Shown piece by piece: positions 1-7,538 of a stretch of 64,000 nt of DNA (position 1 is its first letter; the number at the start of each line of letters is the position of its first letter). Source of the DNA: a virus; IMG/VR virus record IMGVR_UViG_3300043788_000040, positions 62,001 through 126,000 of that record. One strand, written 5' to 3'. Under the pieces are notes generated by a model. It worked only from the letters and a program-made list of their open reading frames with translations. It did not search any database and was not told the DNA's origin. A program made the position numbers and the translations under genes.

Positions 1-1
1 C

Positions 2-256
2 ATTGACACCATTGATTGGGGTGGCCCGATCTGTGAGCATGTGGCGACGTGTCCCAACGGGTGCTACTCCTATGAGTATCTCTATGGCTACACCAGCGTC
101 CATGTGGCTGACTCGCAATTCGGCTGGGGTTATAGCGACGACAGACAAGTAGTGAAAGCACAGACCGACGCCATAGATGTCGCAATTGAGGCGGTACGTC
201 TCGCCCGTGGAATCCCAAGTGAAGATAAAACTGGACGACCCCAAGAATCGCGTTAA
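2..256 (+). CDS. Hypothetical protein, 5' end cut by window edge
   Basis: The frame is open from the left edge to the TGA at 254-256 and shows 84 residues. It has several Cys and many aromatic residues (for example CPNGCYSYEYLYGY). No family is recognised. It overlaps the next gene by up to 80 bases, or by 38 if that gene starts at GTG 219. The true start lies outside the window. Confidence 0.5.
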   Translation: MDTIDWGGPICEHVATCPNGCYSYEYLYGYTSVHVADSQFGWGYSDDRQVVKAQTDAIDVAIEAVRLARGIPSEDKTGRPQESR

Positions 257-1226
257 CCTCGTTTGGACGACGGACTGGCACTTCAGCGATGTCCCGCCCG
301 GACGCCGTAGGGACGACTATCGTCTTGCCCTGCTTGACAAGCTCGCTTTCGTGCGTGACCTCACGGAAAAACTTCATGGTGCGGCGCTCTGCGGTGGCGA
401 CGTGTTCCACATCAAGAAGCCCAACCACAACGGTAATAGCTTCCGCCTCATCATTGAACTTATCGGCGCTCTTCGGCGCTTCCCGCACGAACGGGTGTTC
501 GGCAGCGTCGGCAACCACGACATCTCGTACGACCGCATGGATTCCCTACCTCGTCAACCGCTAGGATTGCTGATGGAGGTGGGCGCGTACCACAACCTGA
601 ACCGAGAACCTGTTTTCTTCACCAACCGAGATGAGACCGTCAAGGTTTCGGTAGAGACCTTCCCCTACGCCGAGGGTGTGGAGACCATCCAGAACATCAT
701 GAACGTCGGCCCGAGGCAGCCCGGCGTGACCTACAGGATCGGCATCGTCCACGCCTACGGGCACCCCGGCGACGCGGCGGACATGTTCGGAACACGCACG
801 ATAGGGTACAATGAGCTTGAGGGCAGCGATTTTGACATCCTGCTCTGGGGACATGACCATTCTCGCCACGGGGTTGACGAGGTAGGCAAGACGACGCACA
901 TCAACCTTGGCAGCATGGCACGGGCGGCGTTCACCTATGACGAGCTTGACCGCCCAGTCGTAGCGGCGATCTTGTCCTTTCAGCCGGACGGGACTTTTCA
1001 GTACGGCGAGAAGCCGATCCCGGTCAAGCCGATTGAGCAGGTCTTCGCATCGGCGGACAAGGGCGTGGAGATGGTTGCCAAGTCCGAGGAGATCAGCAAC
1101 TTCTTCGCGGAGATGGACGAGGCTGTTTCGGGGATAGAAGTTAACGATCCCCGTGCCGTCATCCACGAGCTATGTGGCGACGACGCTAAACTTGAGAGCC
1201 TAGTTTTGGAGGTTTGTGATCTGTGA
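177..1226 (+). CDS. SbcD/Mre11-type metallophosphoesterase nuclease
   Basis: 349 aa calcineurin-like phosphoesterase. Metal-binding motifs are in canonical order: D-x-H (TTDWHF, residues 31-36), GGDVFH (73-78), GNHD (112-115), a His in IVHAYGH, and GHDH in LLWGHDHSRHG. This is the core of the SbcD/Mre11 family (T4 gp47-like), which processes DNA ends with an SbcC/Rad50 ATPase. The matching ATPase C-terminal half is about 34 kb away at 35198-35845. A GTG at 219 in the same frame, just before KIKLDDPKNRVNLVW, may be the real start, because residues 1-14 fall in the upstream overlap. The end overlaps the next gene by 4 bases. Confidence 0.85.
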   Translation: MSQLRRYVSPVESQVKIKLDDPKNRVNLVWTTDWHFSDVPPGRRRDDYRLALLDKLAFVRDLTEKLHGAALCGGDVFHIKKPNHNGNSFRLIIELIGALRRFPHERVFGSVGNHDISYDRMDSLPRQPLGLLMEVGAYHNLNREPVFFTNRDETVKVSVETFPYAEGVETIQNIMNVGPRQPGVTYRIGIVHAYGHPGDAADMFGTRTIGYNELEGSDFDILLWGHDHSRHGVDEVGKTTHINLGSMARAAFTYDELDRPVVAAILSFQPDGTFQYGEKPIPVKPIEQVFASADKGVEMVAKSEEISNFFAEMDEAVSGIEVNDPRAVIHELCGDDAKLESLVLEVCDL

Positions 1227-1402
1227 GTGTGGCGTATGTATGCAAGGAGTGCGGCGAGTGGATGCGCCTTTGGTGCCATTGCTGCGGCCTGTGCCTCCAC
1301 GAGCCGGAGGGTCCGCAATGCTGCAAATGCACGGTGCTGGTCGGCGGCCCTAGTGTTGTGGAGCCGCTTTGGAAGTGGCTGAAGGGGTTGTTCAATGAGT
1401 GA
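1223..1402 (+). CDS. Small cysteine-rich zinc-ribbon-like protein
   Basis: 59 aa starting at GTG 1223, with GGAGG at 1209-1213 upstream. Cys pairs CKEC, CHCC-GLC and CCKC in the first 40 residues suggest a zinc ribbon or small zinc knuckle, followed by a Trp-containing tail. It overlaps both neighbours by a few bases (GTGA, ATGA), so it is part of a tightly coupled operon. Function unknown. Confidence 0.6.
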   Translation: MSVAYVCKECGEWMRLWCHCCGLCLHEPEGPQCCKCTVLVGGPSVVEPLWKWLKGLFNE

Positions 1403-1715
1403 ATATCAACACGGCATCTGGTGCTCCGGCAGCAGGCAGCACCCCCGTACACCCGGTAACTCCTGCTCCTGCCACTCTTGCGACGTGTTTTACAACCGCC
1501 TTGATGTCCTCCGGCACGACGAAGATCAGATCAAGCGCACCCTGCGGATAGCCACGTGCCCCGGCTGCCACAACCGTACCGAGTTTCCGTTCACCAGTGA
1601 GAGCGTCCCAAAGGAAGTTTTCTGCATCAAATGTTCTGTATGGGCACCCGTAGAGACAATCTCATGGGATGGATTGGACTTCGCCAAACTTCTGCCAGTC
1701 TTAGAGCGCCCGTGA
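1395..1715 (+). CDS. Hypothetical protein with CxxC pairs
   Basis: 106 aa. SCSCHSCDVF near residue 25, CPGCHNR near 55 and CIKCSVWAP near 77 could form one or two zinc sites. ATG 1395 overlaps the previous stop (ATGA junction) and AGGGG lies upstream. No family recognised. Confidence 0.6.
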   Translation: MSEYQHGIWCSGSRQHPRTPGNSCSCHSCDVFYNRLDVLRHDEDQIKRTLRIATCPGCHNRTEFPFTSESVPKEVFCIKCSVWAPVETISWDGLDFAKLLPVLERP

Positions 1716-1873
1716 GACCTTGGTTTTCTCTCCTCTACCTCGCCCTTGCGCTGGTTTCATTCCGCATGTGGGAACAATCCTCTGACCTGTGGTGGACTCT
1801 GGGTGCGGCGGGCTTTGCCTTGGCGTCCATCAGGGAGACCCTCCTGTATTTGAAAGAGACGTTCCGACAATGA
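1712..1873 (+). CDS. Small membrane protein
   Basis: 53 aa from GTG 1712, which overlaps the preceding TGA (GTGA). Two hydrophobic stretches, FSLLYLALALVSF and WWTLGAAGFALASI, predict two transmembrane helices. An upstream ATG at 1631 would lie deep in the preceding gene and is less likely. Function unknown. Confidence 0.55.
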   Translation: MRPWFSLLYLALALVSFRMWEQSSDLWWTLGAAGFALASIRETLLYLKETFRQ

Positions 1874-2175
1874 GCACGGCGGCAAGCTTCGCGAATCCTT
1901 CAATAGGCGTGAGGCGTGTCATGGCGAGACGACGCAAAAGGGATCGGGTCGAGGAAAGAATCTACAAGACGGTCTGGCATATCTTGATCGCTGCTGTCGG
2001 TGTATACGAGCTTCGCAACCACAAAACCAAACTCTCCAAAGTCTTAGCCTGCGGTCTGATAGCCTTCCACGTTGACGCGGCCGTTTCGGATGCACTTGAC
2101 AAAGCCCCCCTCTCTCGGCGTATACTAGATAAGTTGCGCCCACACCATGACAGCCACACCAAAAGCGGCACCTGA
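1870..2175 (+). CDS. Hypothetical protein with one hydrophobic helix
   Basis: 101 aa starting in an ATGA junction. A basic N-terminal half (VMARRRKRDRVEERIYK) precedes the hydrophobic stretch WHILIAAVGVYEL and a second apolar segment LACGLIAFHV. Probably membrane associated. Its last 29 bases overlap the next gene, whose promoter lies inside this ORF. Confidence 0.55.
   Translation: MSTAASFANPSIGVRRVMARRRKRDRVEERIYKTVWHILIAAVGVYELRNHKTKLSKVLACGLIAFHVDAAVSDALDKAPLSRRILDKLRPHHDSHTKSGT
2096..2126 (+). promoter_or_regulatory. Sigma70-like promoter TTGACA / TATACT
   Basis: TTGACA at 2096-2101 and TATACT at 2121-2126, spacer 19 (long), inside the end of the preceding gene and 20 bases before ATG 2147. 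The TATACT core recurs at 9097 and 62974 and, on the minus strand, at 51437-51432. Confidence 0.55.
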
Positions 2176-2494
2176 TAGGATTTACCTGTTCTGCTACGGC
2201 ACTTTGAAGCGGGGCGAGCCAGGACACGAACTTATGTCCGGCGCTACCTTCATCGGCACGGTGAAGGTGGATCATCTCTGTTGGATCAGGGACGCCGAGT
2301 ACCCCTCCTGTATTGAGACCACCAGCGCAGCCGACACAGTCGTTGGAGAAATCTGGGAAGTCCCGATGTCCGACCTCCCGATCATCAACGAGTACGAGGG
2401 CAAGAACTACAGGCTGGTGAAGCTCAAGGACTCCAACCTACACGCCTACCTGCTGAAAGAGAATGAGTCTGACAGATTCGTTGAGACCACCTAA
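2147..2494 (+). CDS. Gamma-glutamylcyclotransferase-like (GGCT/AIG2 fold) protein
   Basis: 115 aa. The N-terminal FCYGTLKRGEPGH is the YGTL substrate loop typical of the GGCT/AIG2 family, and WEVP with DEYEG-like INEYEGKNYR fits the rest of the fold. Members cleave gamma-glutamyl-amino acids to 5-oxoproline; others are uncharacterised. Phages carry such proteins without known roles, so fold is more certain than substrate. Confidence 0.7.
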   Translation: MTATPKAAPDRIYLFCYGTLKRGEPGHELMSGATFIGTVKVDHLCWIRDAEYPSCIETTSAADTVVGEIWEVPMSDLPIINEYEGKNYRLVKLKDSNLHAYLLKENESDRFVETT

Positions 2495-2508
2495 ATCCCC
2501 AGTATTAA
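2481..2508 (+). promoter_or_regulatory. Candidate promoter with CAGTATTA core
   Basis: TTGAGA at 2481-2486 and TATTAA at 2503-2508, spacer 16, ending 7 bases before ATG 2516. The CAGTATTA block also occurs at 8667, 18099, 18501, 34933, 39515 and 47692, each just upstream of a gene. Here it is flanked by CCCC and GGGG, which could pair. Confidence 0.45.
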
Positions 2509-2515
2509 GGGGAGA

Positions 2516-3136
2516 ATGAACATTCTCTCCAAACCGAACATCTTTTTCACCAGCGACTACCACATCTACCACGAGAACATCCTCAAGCTGGGCAAGGGGC
2601 GTCCCTTCGCCAGCACGGAGGAGATGCACGCGGCGATAGCTGACCGCCACAACGCCGTGGTGCGCCCCGGTGACCGTGTCTTCAATCTCGGGGACTTCGC
2701 CCTCAAGTGTAAGTGGGAGCAGGCGTACGCCTTCCGCCAGCGGCTCATGGGGCAGCAGCACTTCCTGTTTGGCAACCACGACAACATCGCATGGGACATG
2801 ATTCGGAACGTGCCTGACTGCTTCGTGCGGGTGTGGGGCGACCCGGATTCCCCCGGATCGTACGTTCTCCGGCTGAAGGGCTACGACGTCCCGAAAATTC
2901 AGATGGGGCACTTTGCTGCAAGGACTTGGACTTCATCGCACAAGGGAAGCTGGAACCTCTACGGGCACTCGCACAACCAACTCCCCGAGGAGCCAAATTT
3001 TCTTGCGTTTGACGTCGGTGTTGACTGCTGGGATTACGCCCCGGTCAGTATTGAAGAAGTGGCGCAGAAGATGAAAGCCAAGACCCCCGCTTGGGAAAAA
3101 TGGCGTGCGACCCTACCCGAAGGAAGAATGGAATAA
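2516..3136 (+). CDS. Calcineurin-like metallophosphoesterase
   Basis: 206 aa. FTSDYHIYHENI gives D-x-H, NLGDFA the second metal Asp, FLFGNHDN the GNHD motif, QMGHFA and YGHSHNQLP the C-terminal His residues. It is shorter than SbcD and resembles the small phage or YfcE-like phosphoesterases; the substrate cannot be read from sequence. GGGGAGA precedes ATG 2516. Confidence 0.8.
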   Translation: MNILSKPNIFFTSDYHIYHENILKLGKGRPFASTEEMHAAIADRHNAVVRPGDRVFNLGDFALKCKWEQAYAFRQRLMGQQHFLFGNHDNIAWDMIRNVPDCFVRVWGDPDSPGSYVLRLKGYDVPKIQMGHFAARTWTSSHKGSWNLYGHSHNQLPEEPNFLAFDVGVDCWDYAPVSIEEVAQKMKAKTPAWEKWRATLPEGRME

Positions 3137-3480
3137 TGTCAGAACACTTTGATCCAGAAGCCGGACAGCCGTTGCCCATCACGACCAAGAAGAGCGTGGA
3201 CGTAGCTGTAGAAGTAGCGAACGATCTGAAGAGGGCTGACCTATCAAACATCGCCGAGGACGTTGAGGCTCGCATCCGCATCGGCGAGAAGAAGTACGGC
3301 AAGCGGCTCCAATCATTCAACGGTCGTGATGCCGTCAAGGACCTGTACGACGAGGTGCTTGATGCCCTGAACTATTCAAAGCAACTTGAGCTTGAGGGCA
3401 AGGATAACGGCAACATCTTCCGAGACCTCATCAGCCTCGCCGCTACAGTGAAGGCACGACTGGACAGCACGGCAGTCTAA
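3136..3480 (+). CDS. MazG-like all-alpha NTP pyrophosphohydrolase candidate
   Basis: 114 aa starting in a TAATG junction. The stretch IRIGEKKYGKRLQSF followed by LYDEVLDALNYSKQ has the acidic helix pattern of phage MazG-like dNTP pyrophosphohydrolases, where the E-x3-D Asp/Glu residues hold Mg2+. The full ExxE12-28ExxD pattern is only partly visible, so the call is tentative. Such enzymes tune nucleotide pools. Confidence 0.45.
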   Translation: MSEHFDPEAGQPLPITTKKSVDVAVEVANDLKRADLSNIAEDVEARIRIGEKKYGKRLQSFNGRDAVKDLYDEVLDALNYSKQLELEGKDNGNIFRDLISLAATVKARLDSTAV

Positions 3481-3575
3481 TGAGCGACATGGCAGCGTTC
3501 TTCCTGCTTTACGTTGGATCAATCGTCGGCGTCATCCTGCTGACCATTTTCTTGTACCGCAGGGGCAAGCAGTGA
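3480..3575 (+). CDS. 31-aa single-span membrane peptide
   Basis: ATG 3480 overlaps the previous TAA. The product begins MSDMAAFFLLYVGSIV, continues with an apolar helix and ends RRGKQ, a clear single membrane span with positive-inside tail. It ends 4 bases into the GTG-start frame of the next gene. No homologue recognised. Confidence 0.5.
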   Translation: MSDMAAFFLLYVGSIVGVILLTIFLYRRGKQ

Positions 3576-3604
3576 TACACGCGCAGGCACTAGGAGTTCT
3601 CCAG

Positions 3605-4567
3605 ATGAACGAGATGTACGAAGCAGCGGCGAAGCATTTTGCCGAGCGTGTTGAAGCCATGTTTCAATCTGAGCAGACGCTTGAAGCAGCATTCAAGCTC
3701 CTCTACCCCGGTCTGCCCTTTGATCGCACCGACCACTGGGCGCATGTCTTTGAGACGCTGCTCAACGAGGCGTGGGATGTCAAGGGTCCGGTTGTCAAGA
3801 GCAACCCCACCGCCATGGATCGCCTGCATATCATCCGGGCGCTCCACCCGCTGCTTGACTACAACCTCTTCACCCAAGTGCTCCTCAACCTCCAAGGCTA
3901 TACGGGCATGTTCTACCTGACCGGGGATGTGGAGAAGGAAATCACACGCCTGAAGGACTATTGGAAGTCAAGGCAGTGGCAGTCCGACCCGTTCGCCCCG
4001 AAAGCCAAGATGGTGAAGCGGTCGGCGACCATCACGGATGAGCAGAGCGAGTACAACAACATTCTGTCCACGCTCAAGGCGCTCCGCACCATCACGCAGT
4101 TCACCCCGCAGATCAGTTTCCGTGTGTCGCCCAAGGGCGGCACCCCGGCGTTCGCCGATTCCCGCAACATCAGCATGATCGGCGTCGGCGGTGACAAGTA
4201 CCTGCGCACCATCCCTGCTCTTCGGGCGTTCTACATCACGTGGGATCAAGTTCCGCAGATGGCGATCCCGACCGGGACTAAGGTCGTGGACGACAAGCCT
4301 GCCATCGTGTTCAAGGCGGACGACATTCCGTACGAGTTCCTCTCCAAGTCCGGGGGCGAGATCATCCAAGAGGTGCTGTTCGCCCGCAAACTGATGTGGT
4401 ACATCTTCGCCGGGGTGGACACGACCAAGGAAACCTGCATCATGCTGCCCCGCATCAACTCCCTGCTGGTGGTCACCGACGCAGGCGGCGCAAGCCTCCT
4501 TGACGCCTTCACGCTGGTGCGAGAGAAGTTCCCCATGGTACAATTGACCGAGGGTGCGCGTGCGTAG
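3605..4567 (+). CDS. Hypothetical protein, 320 aa
   Basis: Start chosen at ATG 3605 (MNEMYEAAAKHF) because AGGAG lies about 9 bases upstream; an in-frame GTG at 3572 is possible. Mixed alpha/beta, soluble, no signal peptide or membrane helix. No diagnostic motif recognised. It lies just upstream of replication genes. Confidence 0.65.
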   Translation: MNEMYEAAAKHFAERVEAMFQSEQTLEAAFKLLYPGLPFDRTDHWAHVFETLLNEAWDVKGPVVKSNPTAMDRLHIIRALHPLLDYNLFTQVLLNLQGYTGMFYLTGDVEKEITRLKDYWKSRQWQSDPFAPKAKMVKRSATITDEQSEYNNILSTLKALRTITQFTPQISFRVSPKGGTPAFADSRNISMIGVGGDKYLRTIPALRAFYITWDQVPQMAIPTGTKVVDDKPAIVFKADDIPYEFLSKSGGEIIQEVLFARKLMWYIFAGVDTTKETCIMLPRINSLLVVTDAGGASLLDAFTLVREKFPMVQLTEGARA

Positions 4568-4733
4568 GCTTTGTGATTTTGACTTCTCGGACGGAGCGGA
4601 GTGTCTTAAGCCTGCCGTAGCAAACATCCATCATTTGTGGTATTGTGCTGAACACTACGATGTGTGGGTAGACTATTTCCGCCGTAGGGACGACCCGGAC
4701 GCTAAACGGATACTGAGGGAAGCACGTGCATGA
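4560..4733 (+). CDS. Small Cys/His protein of a phage-internal family (CxxHYD)
   Basis: 57 aa from GTG 4560. Contains LCDFDF, a middle Cys and the signature LWYCAEHYD. The same signature occurs in the products at 4869, 35845 and 44247. The spaced Cys and His residues suggest one zinc site. Function unknown; recognised only as a paralogue group inside this window. Confidence 0.6.
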   Translation: MRRLCDFDFSDGAECLKPAVANIHHLWYCAEHYDVWVDYFRRRDDPDAKRILREARA

Positions 4734-4872
4734 CATTCCGGCAAGTTGGCTCAGGCATCCTTTCCTGACTGTAGCAATAGCATCTGTCCTCTCAGCGGTG
4801 TTCAACACAGGCTTGGTCGCTCTCTTTGTGATGTTCGGCAAGAAGATGGGCTGGAAGAGGTTTCAGGAATGA
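4726..4872 (+). CDS. 48-aa membrane protein
   Basis: GTG 4726 opens a frame whose product has the hydrophobic core FLTVAIASVLSAVF and LVALFVMFG followed by a basic tail (KKMGWKRFQE). One long or two short membrane spans. The alternative ATG at 4730 in another frame gives only 12 codons. It overlaps both neighbours. Confidence 0.5.
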   Translation: MHDIPASWLRHPFLTVAIASVLSAVFNTGLVALFVMFGKKMGWKRFQE

Positions 4873-5057
4873 AACAGTGCTGTTGGCAGGGCGATGACAT
4901 AAGGTGCGAGAAGCCGGGCGTCTGTTCCATAGACTGGCCCGATTGCGGTGACGACGGCAGCAGCATCTTTTGGTACTGCGCCGAGCACTATGACCACCTG
5001 ATTGCTCGTCTGAAAGAATCTGGGCGGATAGCCGTACTGAAGGGAAAGCATGCCTAA
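4869..5057 (+). CDS. Small Cys/His protein of the CxxHYD family
   Basis: 62 aa, ATGA junction with the upstream gene. KQCCWQG, RCEKPGVC, PDC and the signature FWYCAEHYD form a probable zinc-binding protein, closely matching the product at 4560. Probably a local duplication. Overlaps the exonuclease start by 8 bases. Confidence 0.65.
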   Translation: MKQCCWQGDDIRCEKPGVCSIDWPDCGDDGSSIFWYCAEHYDHLIARLKESGRIAVLKGKHA

Positions 5058-6036
5058 GAGAATTTTCCTGCTCGACACGATGTCGCAAGTCTACCGTGCT
5101 TACCACGCGGGGGCGCACCAGCGCATCCAGATGACCACCAAGGCAGGCTTCCCCACGGGCGCAACTTACATCCTAGCCCGCATGTTCAAGAAACTCTTCG
5201 CCGACCACAAGCCCGAGTACATGATCGCCTGCATGGAAGGCGGCTCCGGCGCTACGAATCGTGAGAAGATGTACCCCGAGTACAAAGCGAACAGACGCGG
5301 CGAGACTCCGAACGAACTTACACGGCAGTTCCCGTACATCAACGGCTTGATTGACGCCTACAATCTGAAACGCATCAGCGTGGAGGGGTATGAGGCGGAC
5401 GACATCATCGGAACACTGTCAAAGCAGTTCTACGAGAGCGACCCGGAGAACCAGATTTTCATCGTGACAGGCGACAAGGACATGTTCCAGCTTGTCAACG
5501 ACCGCATCTTCATCGTGAACCCGATGAAAGACCTCCTTGCCGACACGCAGAAGGTTGAGCTTATCGTCGGCGTGCCTCCCGCACTGGTAACCGATGTCAT
5601 GGCGCTGCGTGGCGACACCGTGGACAACGTACCTGGCGCACCAGGCATCGGCGACAAAGGTTCCGTCGCCATCATCAAGCAATTCGGATCGCTGACTGCT
5701 GCCCTTGACCGTGCAGCCGAAGTGACACGCAAGAGCTATCGTGAGTCGCTCCAGAACAACCGGGCGCAGATTGAACTCAGCCACAAGCTGGTCACCATTG
5801 ACCGTGACGCACCCGTGGGAGTCGGCTTGGATCAGTACGTGTTCAACGGGGCTGATGCCGAGGCACTGAAGAAGATTTACGCCGAGCTTGAGTTCGCATC
5901 GCTGCTAAGCAAGGAATCGCTGGATGCGGTTGAAGACTTTGCCGAGATCGTGCAGCCCGAGGCTCCAGCCGTGGTTGACACACGCACGACGATGACCGAT
6001 GACCAAGCGGACAAGCTGATTGACAGCCTGTTCTAG
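5050..6036 (+). CDS. 5'-3' exonuclease / flap endonuclease (Pol I N-domain type)
   Basis: 328 aa stand-alone homologue of the 5'-nuclease domain of DNA polymerase I. FLLDTMSQVYRAYHA carries the first metal Asp, MYPEYKANR the arch-region basic residues, EGYEADDIIGTL and VTGDKDMFQLV the acidic metal sites, and GDTVDNVPGAPGIGDKG the helix-hairpin-helix DNA clamp. It would remove primers and flaps. The family A polymerase at 18516 lacks this domain, so the two together reconstitute Pol I. Confidence 0.92.
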   Translation: MPKRIFLLDTMSQVYRAYHAGAHQRIQMTTKAGFPTGATYILARMFKKLFADHKPEYMIACMEGGSGATNREKMYPEYKANRRGETPNELTRQFPYINGLIDAYNLKRISVEGYEADDIIGTLSKQFYESDPENQIFIVTGDKDMFQLVNDRIFIVNPMKDLLADTQKVELIVGVPPALVTDVMALRGDTVDNVPGAPGIGDKGSVAIIKQFGSLTAALDRAAEVTRKSYRESLQNNRAQIELSHKLVTIDRDAPVGVGLDQYVFNGADAEALKKIYAELEFASLLSKESLDAVEDFAEIVQPEAPAVVDTRTTMTDDQADKLIDSLF

Positions 6037-6044
6037 GAGTAGAC

Positions 6045-6266
6045 ATGCCACAACCGTATCGGTGGTCAGACGGGTACAACCCGAACATTCCGCGTAACTG
6101 CACAGCCTGCGGGGAACTTCTCCTGTTGGAGAACCTATACGTGGACGATGGGTGTCCCTGTAATTCCGCAAGGGGCGTCAATTTCAAGCCCCAGCCGTGT
6201 GATCTATGCCAACTTGACTGTTGTGTCAAGCCGGGGCATCGGCTATCTCAGCTATTCGGCTCCTAA
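6045..6266 (+). CDS. Cysteine-rich small protein
   Basis: 73 aa with TAGGAGT 8 bases before ATG 6045. Cys pairs CTAC, CPC, CDLC and CC suggest two zinc sites. It does not carry the CxxHYD signature. Last gene before the promoter and tRNA region. Confidence 0.6.
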   Translation: MPQPYRWSDGYNPNIPRNCTACGELLLLENLYVDDGCPCNSARGVNFKPQPCDLCQLDCCVKPGHRLSQLFGS

Positions 6267-6285
6267 AAATAGTGAAAATCAGTTG

Positions 6286-6314
6286 TTGACAATTTCTCAG
6301 CTACGCAGTATTCT
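6286..6314 (+). promoter_or_regulatory. Strong sigma70 promoter before the first tRNA region
   Basis: TTGACA at 6286-6291 and TATTCT at 6309-6314 with the ideal 17-base spacer, placed in a gap before tRNA-Tyr. It resembles the promoter at 12795-12823 that precedes the second tRNA region, so both RNA regions appear to be driven by host sigma70 holoenzyme. Confidence 0.7.
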
Positions 6315-6323
6315 TTTAGAGCC

Positions 6324-6398
6324 ATGACAAACCTTACCCTATCCCTGACCTTGTATAGCCTGCTTAGCGGGCTTCACGGCGGTGTGTTCATCGGGTAA
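6324..6398 (+). CDS. Possible 24-aa leader peptide
   Basis: MTNLTLSLTLYSLL... opens 10 bases after the -10 box and stops at TAA 6396-6398, before the hairpin at 6425. Apolar and Leu-rich: 7 of 24 residues are Leu, and the downstream array is mostly tRNA-Leu. A leader/attenuator arrangement is conceivable but the ribosome binding site is weak. Low confidence. Confidence 0.25.
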   Translation: MTNLTLSLTLYSLLSGLHGGVFIG

Positions 6399-6424
6399 GA
6401 CAAGAATCAAACCCAGATTAGAAC

Positions 6425-6445
6425 AGCCGCCGAAGTCAGGCGGCT
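6425..6445 (+). terminator. Rho-independent terminator-like hairpin before tRNA-Tyr
   Basis: AGCCGCC GAAGTCA GGCGGCT, a perfect 7-bp stem followed by TTCGTATTTTA. Because it sits between the promoter at 6286 and the tRNA genes it may act as an attenuator or as a processing hairpin rather than a full stop. Confidence 0.5.
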
Positions 6446-6466
6446 TTCGTATTTTATGGGCAAAAT

Positions 6467-6554
6467 GGAGGGGATGGCACAATGGCGTGCCAGCAGACTG
6501 TAAATCTGCCGACCCTTGCGGTCATGGTGGGTTCGATCCCCACCCTCTCCACCA
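6467..6554 (+). tRNA. tRNA-Tyr (GTA)
   Basis: 88 nt class II tRNA. Acceptor GGAGGGG pairs with CCTCTCC (one G-T), discriminator A6551 and encoded CCA. Anticodon GTA at 6500-6502 in loop CTGTAAA. Long variable arm between the anticodon stem and T arm, T loop TTCGATC. Confidence 0.92.
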
Positions 6555-6569
6555 ATTTTGGAGCATCAA

Positions 6570-6800
6570 ATGAAAGTAACCCAGACGCACCTGATGAGGA
6601 AGACTGAGCAAGGCACCGAGGTCCACACGATATGCTGGCTCGATGTAAAGCCGAATGTGAAGGTTGGCTCAAGGGTGTCCTTAGAGGACTCGCCAAACGA
6701 GTGGTGGACTGTCTTGTCTCAGGGTGGGTTGCAAGACTCCTCAGAGATCAACCGGAAGTGGGGTCTGGACCTGCCGAAGACTCAACGGCTGGAAAGGTAA
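6570..6800 (+). CDS. Conserved-type phage hypothetical protein
   Basis: 76 aa; start ATG 6570 with GGAG upstream. The pattern HTICWLDVKPNVKVGSRVSL, then WWTVLSQ and SEINRKW, is one I associate with short uncharacterised proteins of many podo- and myoviruses. Beta-rich. Function unknown. Confidence 0.6.
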   Translation: MKVTQTHLMRKTEQGTEVHTICWLDVKPNVKVGSRVSLEDSPNEWWTVLSQGGLQDSSEINRKWGLDLPKTQRLER

Positions 6801-6832
6801 AGCGAAAGGGCATTGAGTCCGGCAAGGTCACG

Positions 6833-7090
6833 GTGTGCAAGCACTGCGACACGAAGCACCCCATGTACGCGAACGGGACGATTTGCTTCATGGCTTTCTT
6901 CTACATCTACGAGCGTGACTTGCTCTGGATGGCAAGTCACGACGGCACCGATGGCATATCGGGCTGGCGTGCGCTAGCGAATGATCTGGGGTTCAAGGAT
7001 GCAAAGATAGACGTGCCTTGGACATTCCCAGACGAGGGTCGTCTGATCCCGTACCGGAGGATCAAGGACGGCAAGTTTTTGAGCAAGTAA
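6833..7090 (+). CDS. Hypothetical protein, N-terminal CxxC
   Basis: 85 aa from GTG 6833 (AAGG upstream); the frame is open further up but those codons overlap the previous gene. CKHCDTKHPM at the start may bind metal. Aromatic-rich middle FFYIYERDLLWM. Followed directly by a tRNA gene. Unknown function; the start is uncertain. Confidence 0.45.
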   Translation: MCKHCDTKHPMYANGTICFMAFFYIYERDLLWMASHDGTDGISGWRALANDLGFKDAKIDVPWTFPDEGRLIPYRRIKDGKFLSK

Positions 7091-7091
7091 T

Positions 7092-7177
7092 GCGAGCGTG
7101 GCGGAATTGGCAGACGCAACAGGTCGAGAGCCTGTCGGTTAACAGCCATGGAGGTTCAAGTCCTCTCGCTCGCACCA
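7092..7177 (+). tRNA. tRNA-Leu (GAG), non-standard position 33
   Basis: Acceptor GCGAGCG/CGCTCGC, discriminator A, encoded CCA. Leu-type D arm (TGGCGGAATTGGCAGACGC). Anticodon stem ACAGG/CCTGT encloses TCGAGAG, giving GAG at 7126-7128 but C instead of the near-universal U at position 33. Confidence 0.82.
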
Positions 7178-7180
7178 AGA

Positions 7181-7291
7181 TTGTCGGGCTAATTCTGTGA
7201 AACGGATGTCGGCAGAACCCCCGGTGACGCGAGCCTAGCTGTGGCAGGCGAATTGACGCCAAGGCGCTTTGAGGCTGTGGTCGCCCGACAA
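7181..7291 (+). ncRNA. Structured element a of the tRNA array
   Basis: 111 nt closed by a 9-bp perfect stem TTGTCGGGC/GCCCGACAA and fitted between two tRNA-Leu genes with 3- and 7-base linkers. Inside are GGCG-AATTGA-CGCC, GCCT..AGGC and TTCTG..CAGAA helices. No T loop and no CCA. It has the size and placement of a tRNA-like precursor but no anticodon that could decode. Confidence 0.5.
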
Positions 7292-7298
7292 AGAATTT

Positions 7299-7385
7299 GC
7301 GGATATGGCGGAGTTGGCAGACGCGCTGGTCTCAGAAGCCAGTGGGGTAAAACCCGTGGAGGTTCGAGTCCTCTTATCCGCACCA
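7299..7385 (+). tRNA. tRNA-Leu (CAG)
   Basis: Acceptor GCGGATA/TATCCGC, A73, encoded CCA. Anticodon loop CTCAGAA gives CAG. Leu-type D arm and long variable arm; T arm GGAGG/CCTCT with TTCGAGT. Confidence 0.92.
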
Positions 7386-7388
7386 AGT

Positions 7389-7534
7389 TTGAGAGCGTTG
7401 AGTGGGGGAACTGGCATACCCGGAGCGCCGTAAGGTGACTCCACGTCCCCGAATTGACGGGGGCTGCGGCGCAGCGTGGCGAAGGCAGTGCGGGTTCGAT
7501 TCCCGCCTCGGAAAGCTGCGACAACCGCTCTCAA
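7389..7534 (+). ncRNA. Structured tRNA-like element b
   Basis: 146 nt closed by TTGAGAGCG/CGCTCTCAA (9 bp). Contains a Leu-like D-arm sequence (TGGGGGAACTGGCATAC), a helix capped by the GNRA tetraloop GTAA where the anticodon arm would be, the hairpin CCCC-GAATTGAC-GGGG, and a perfect T arm GCGGG TTCGATT CCCGC. A tRNA-like fold without a usable anticodon and without CCA. Confidence 0.5.
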
Positions 7535-7538
7535 GAAT

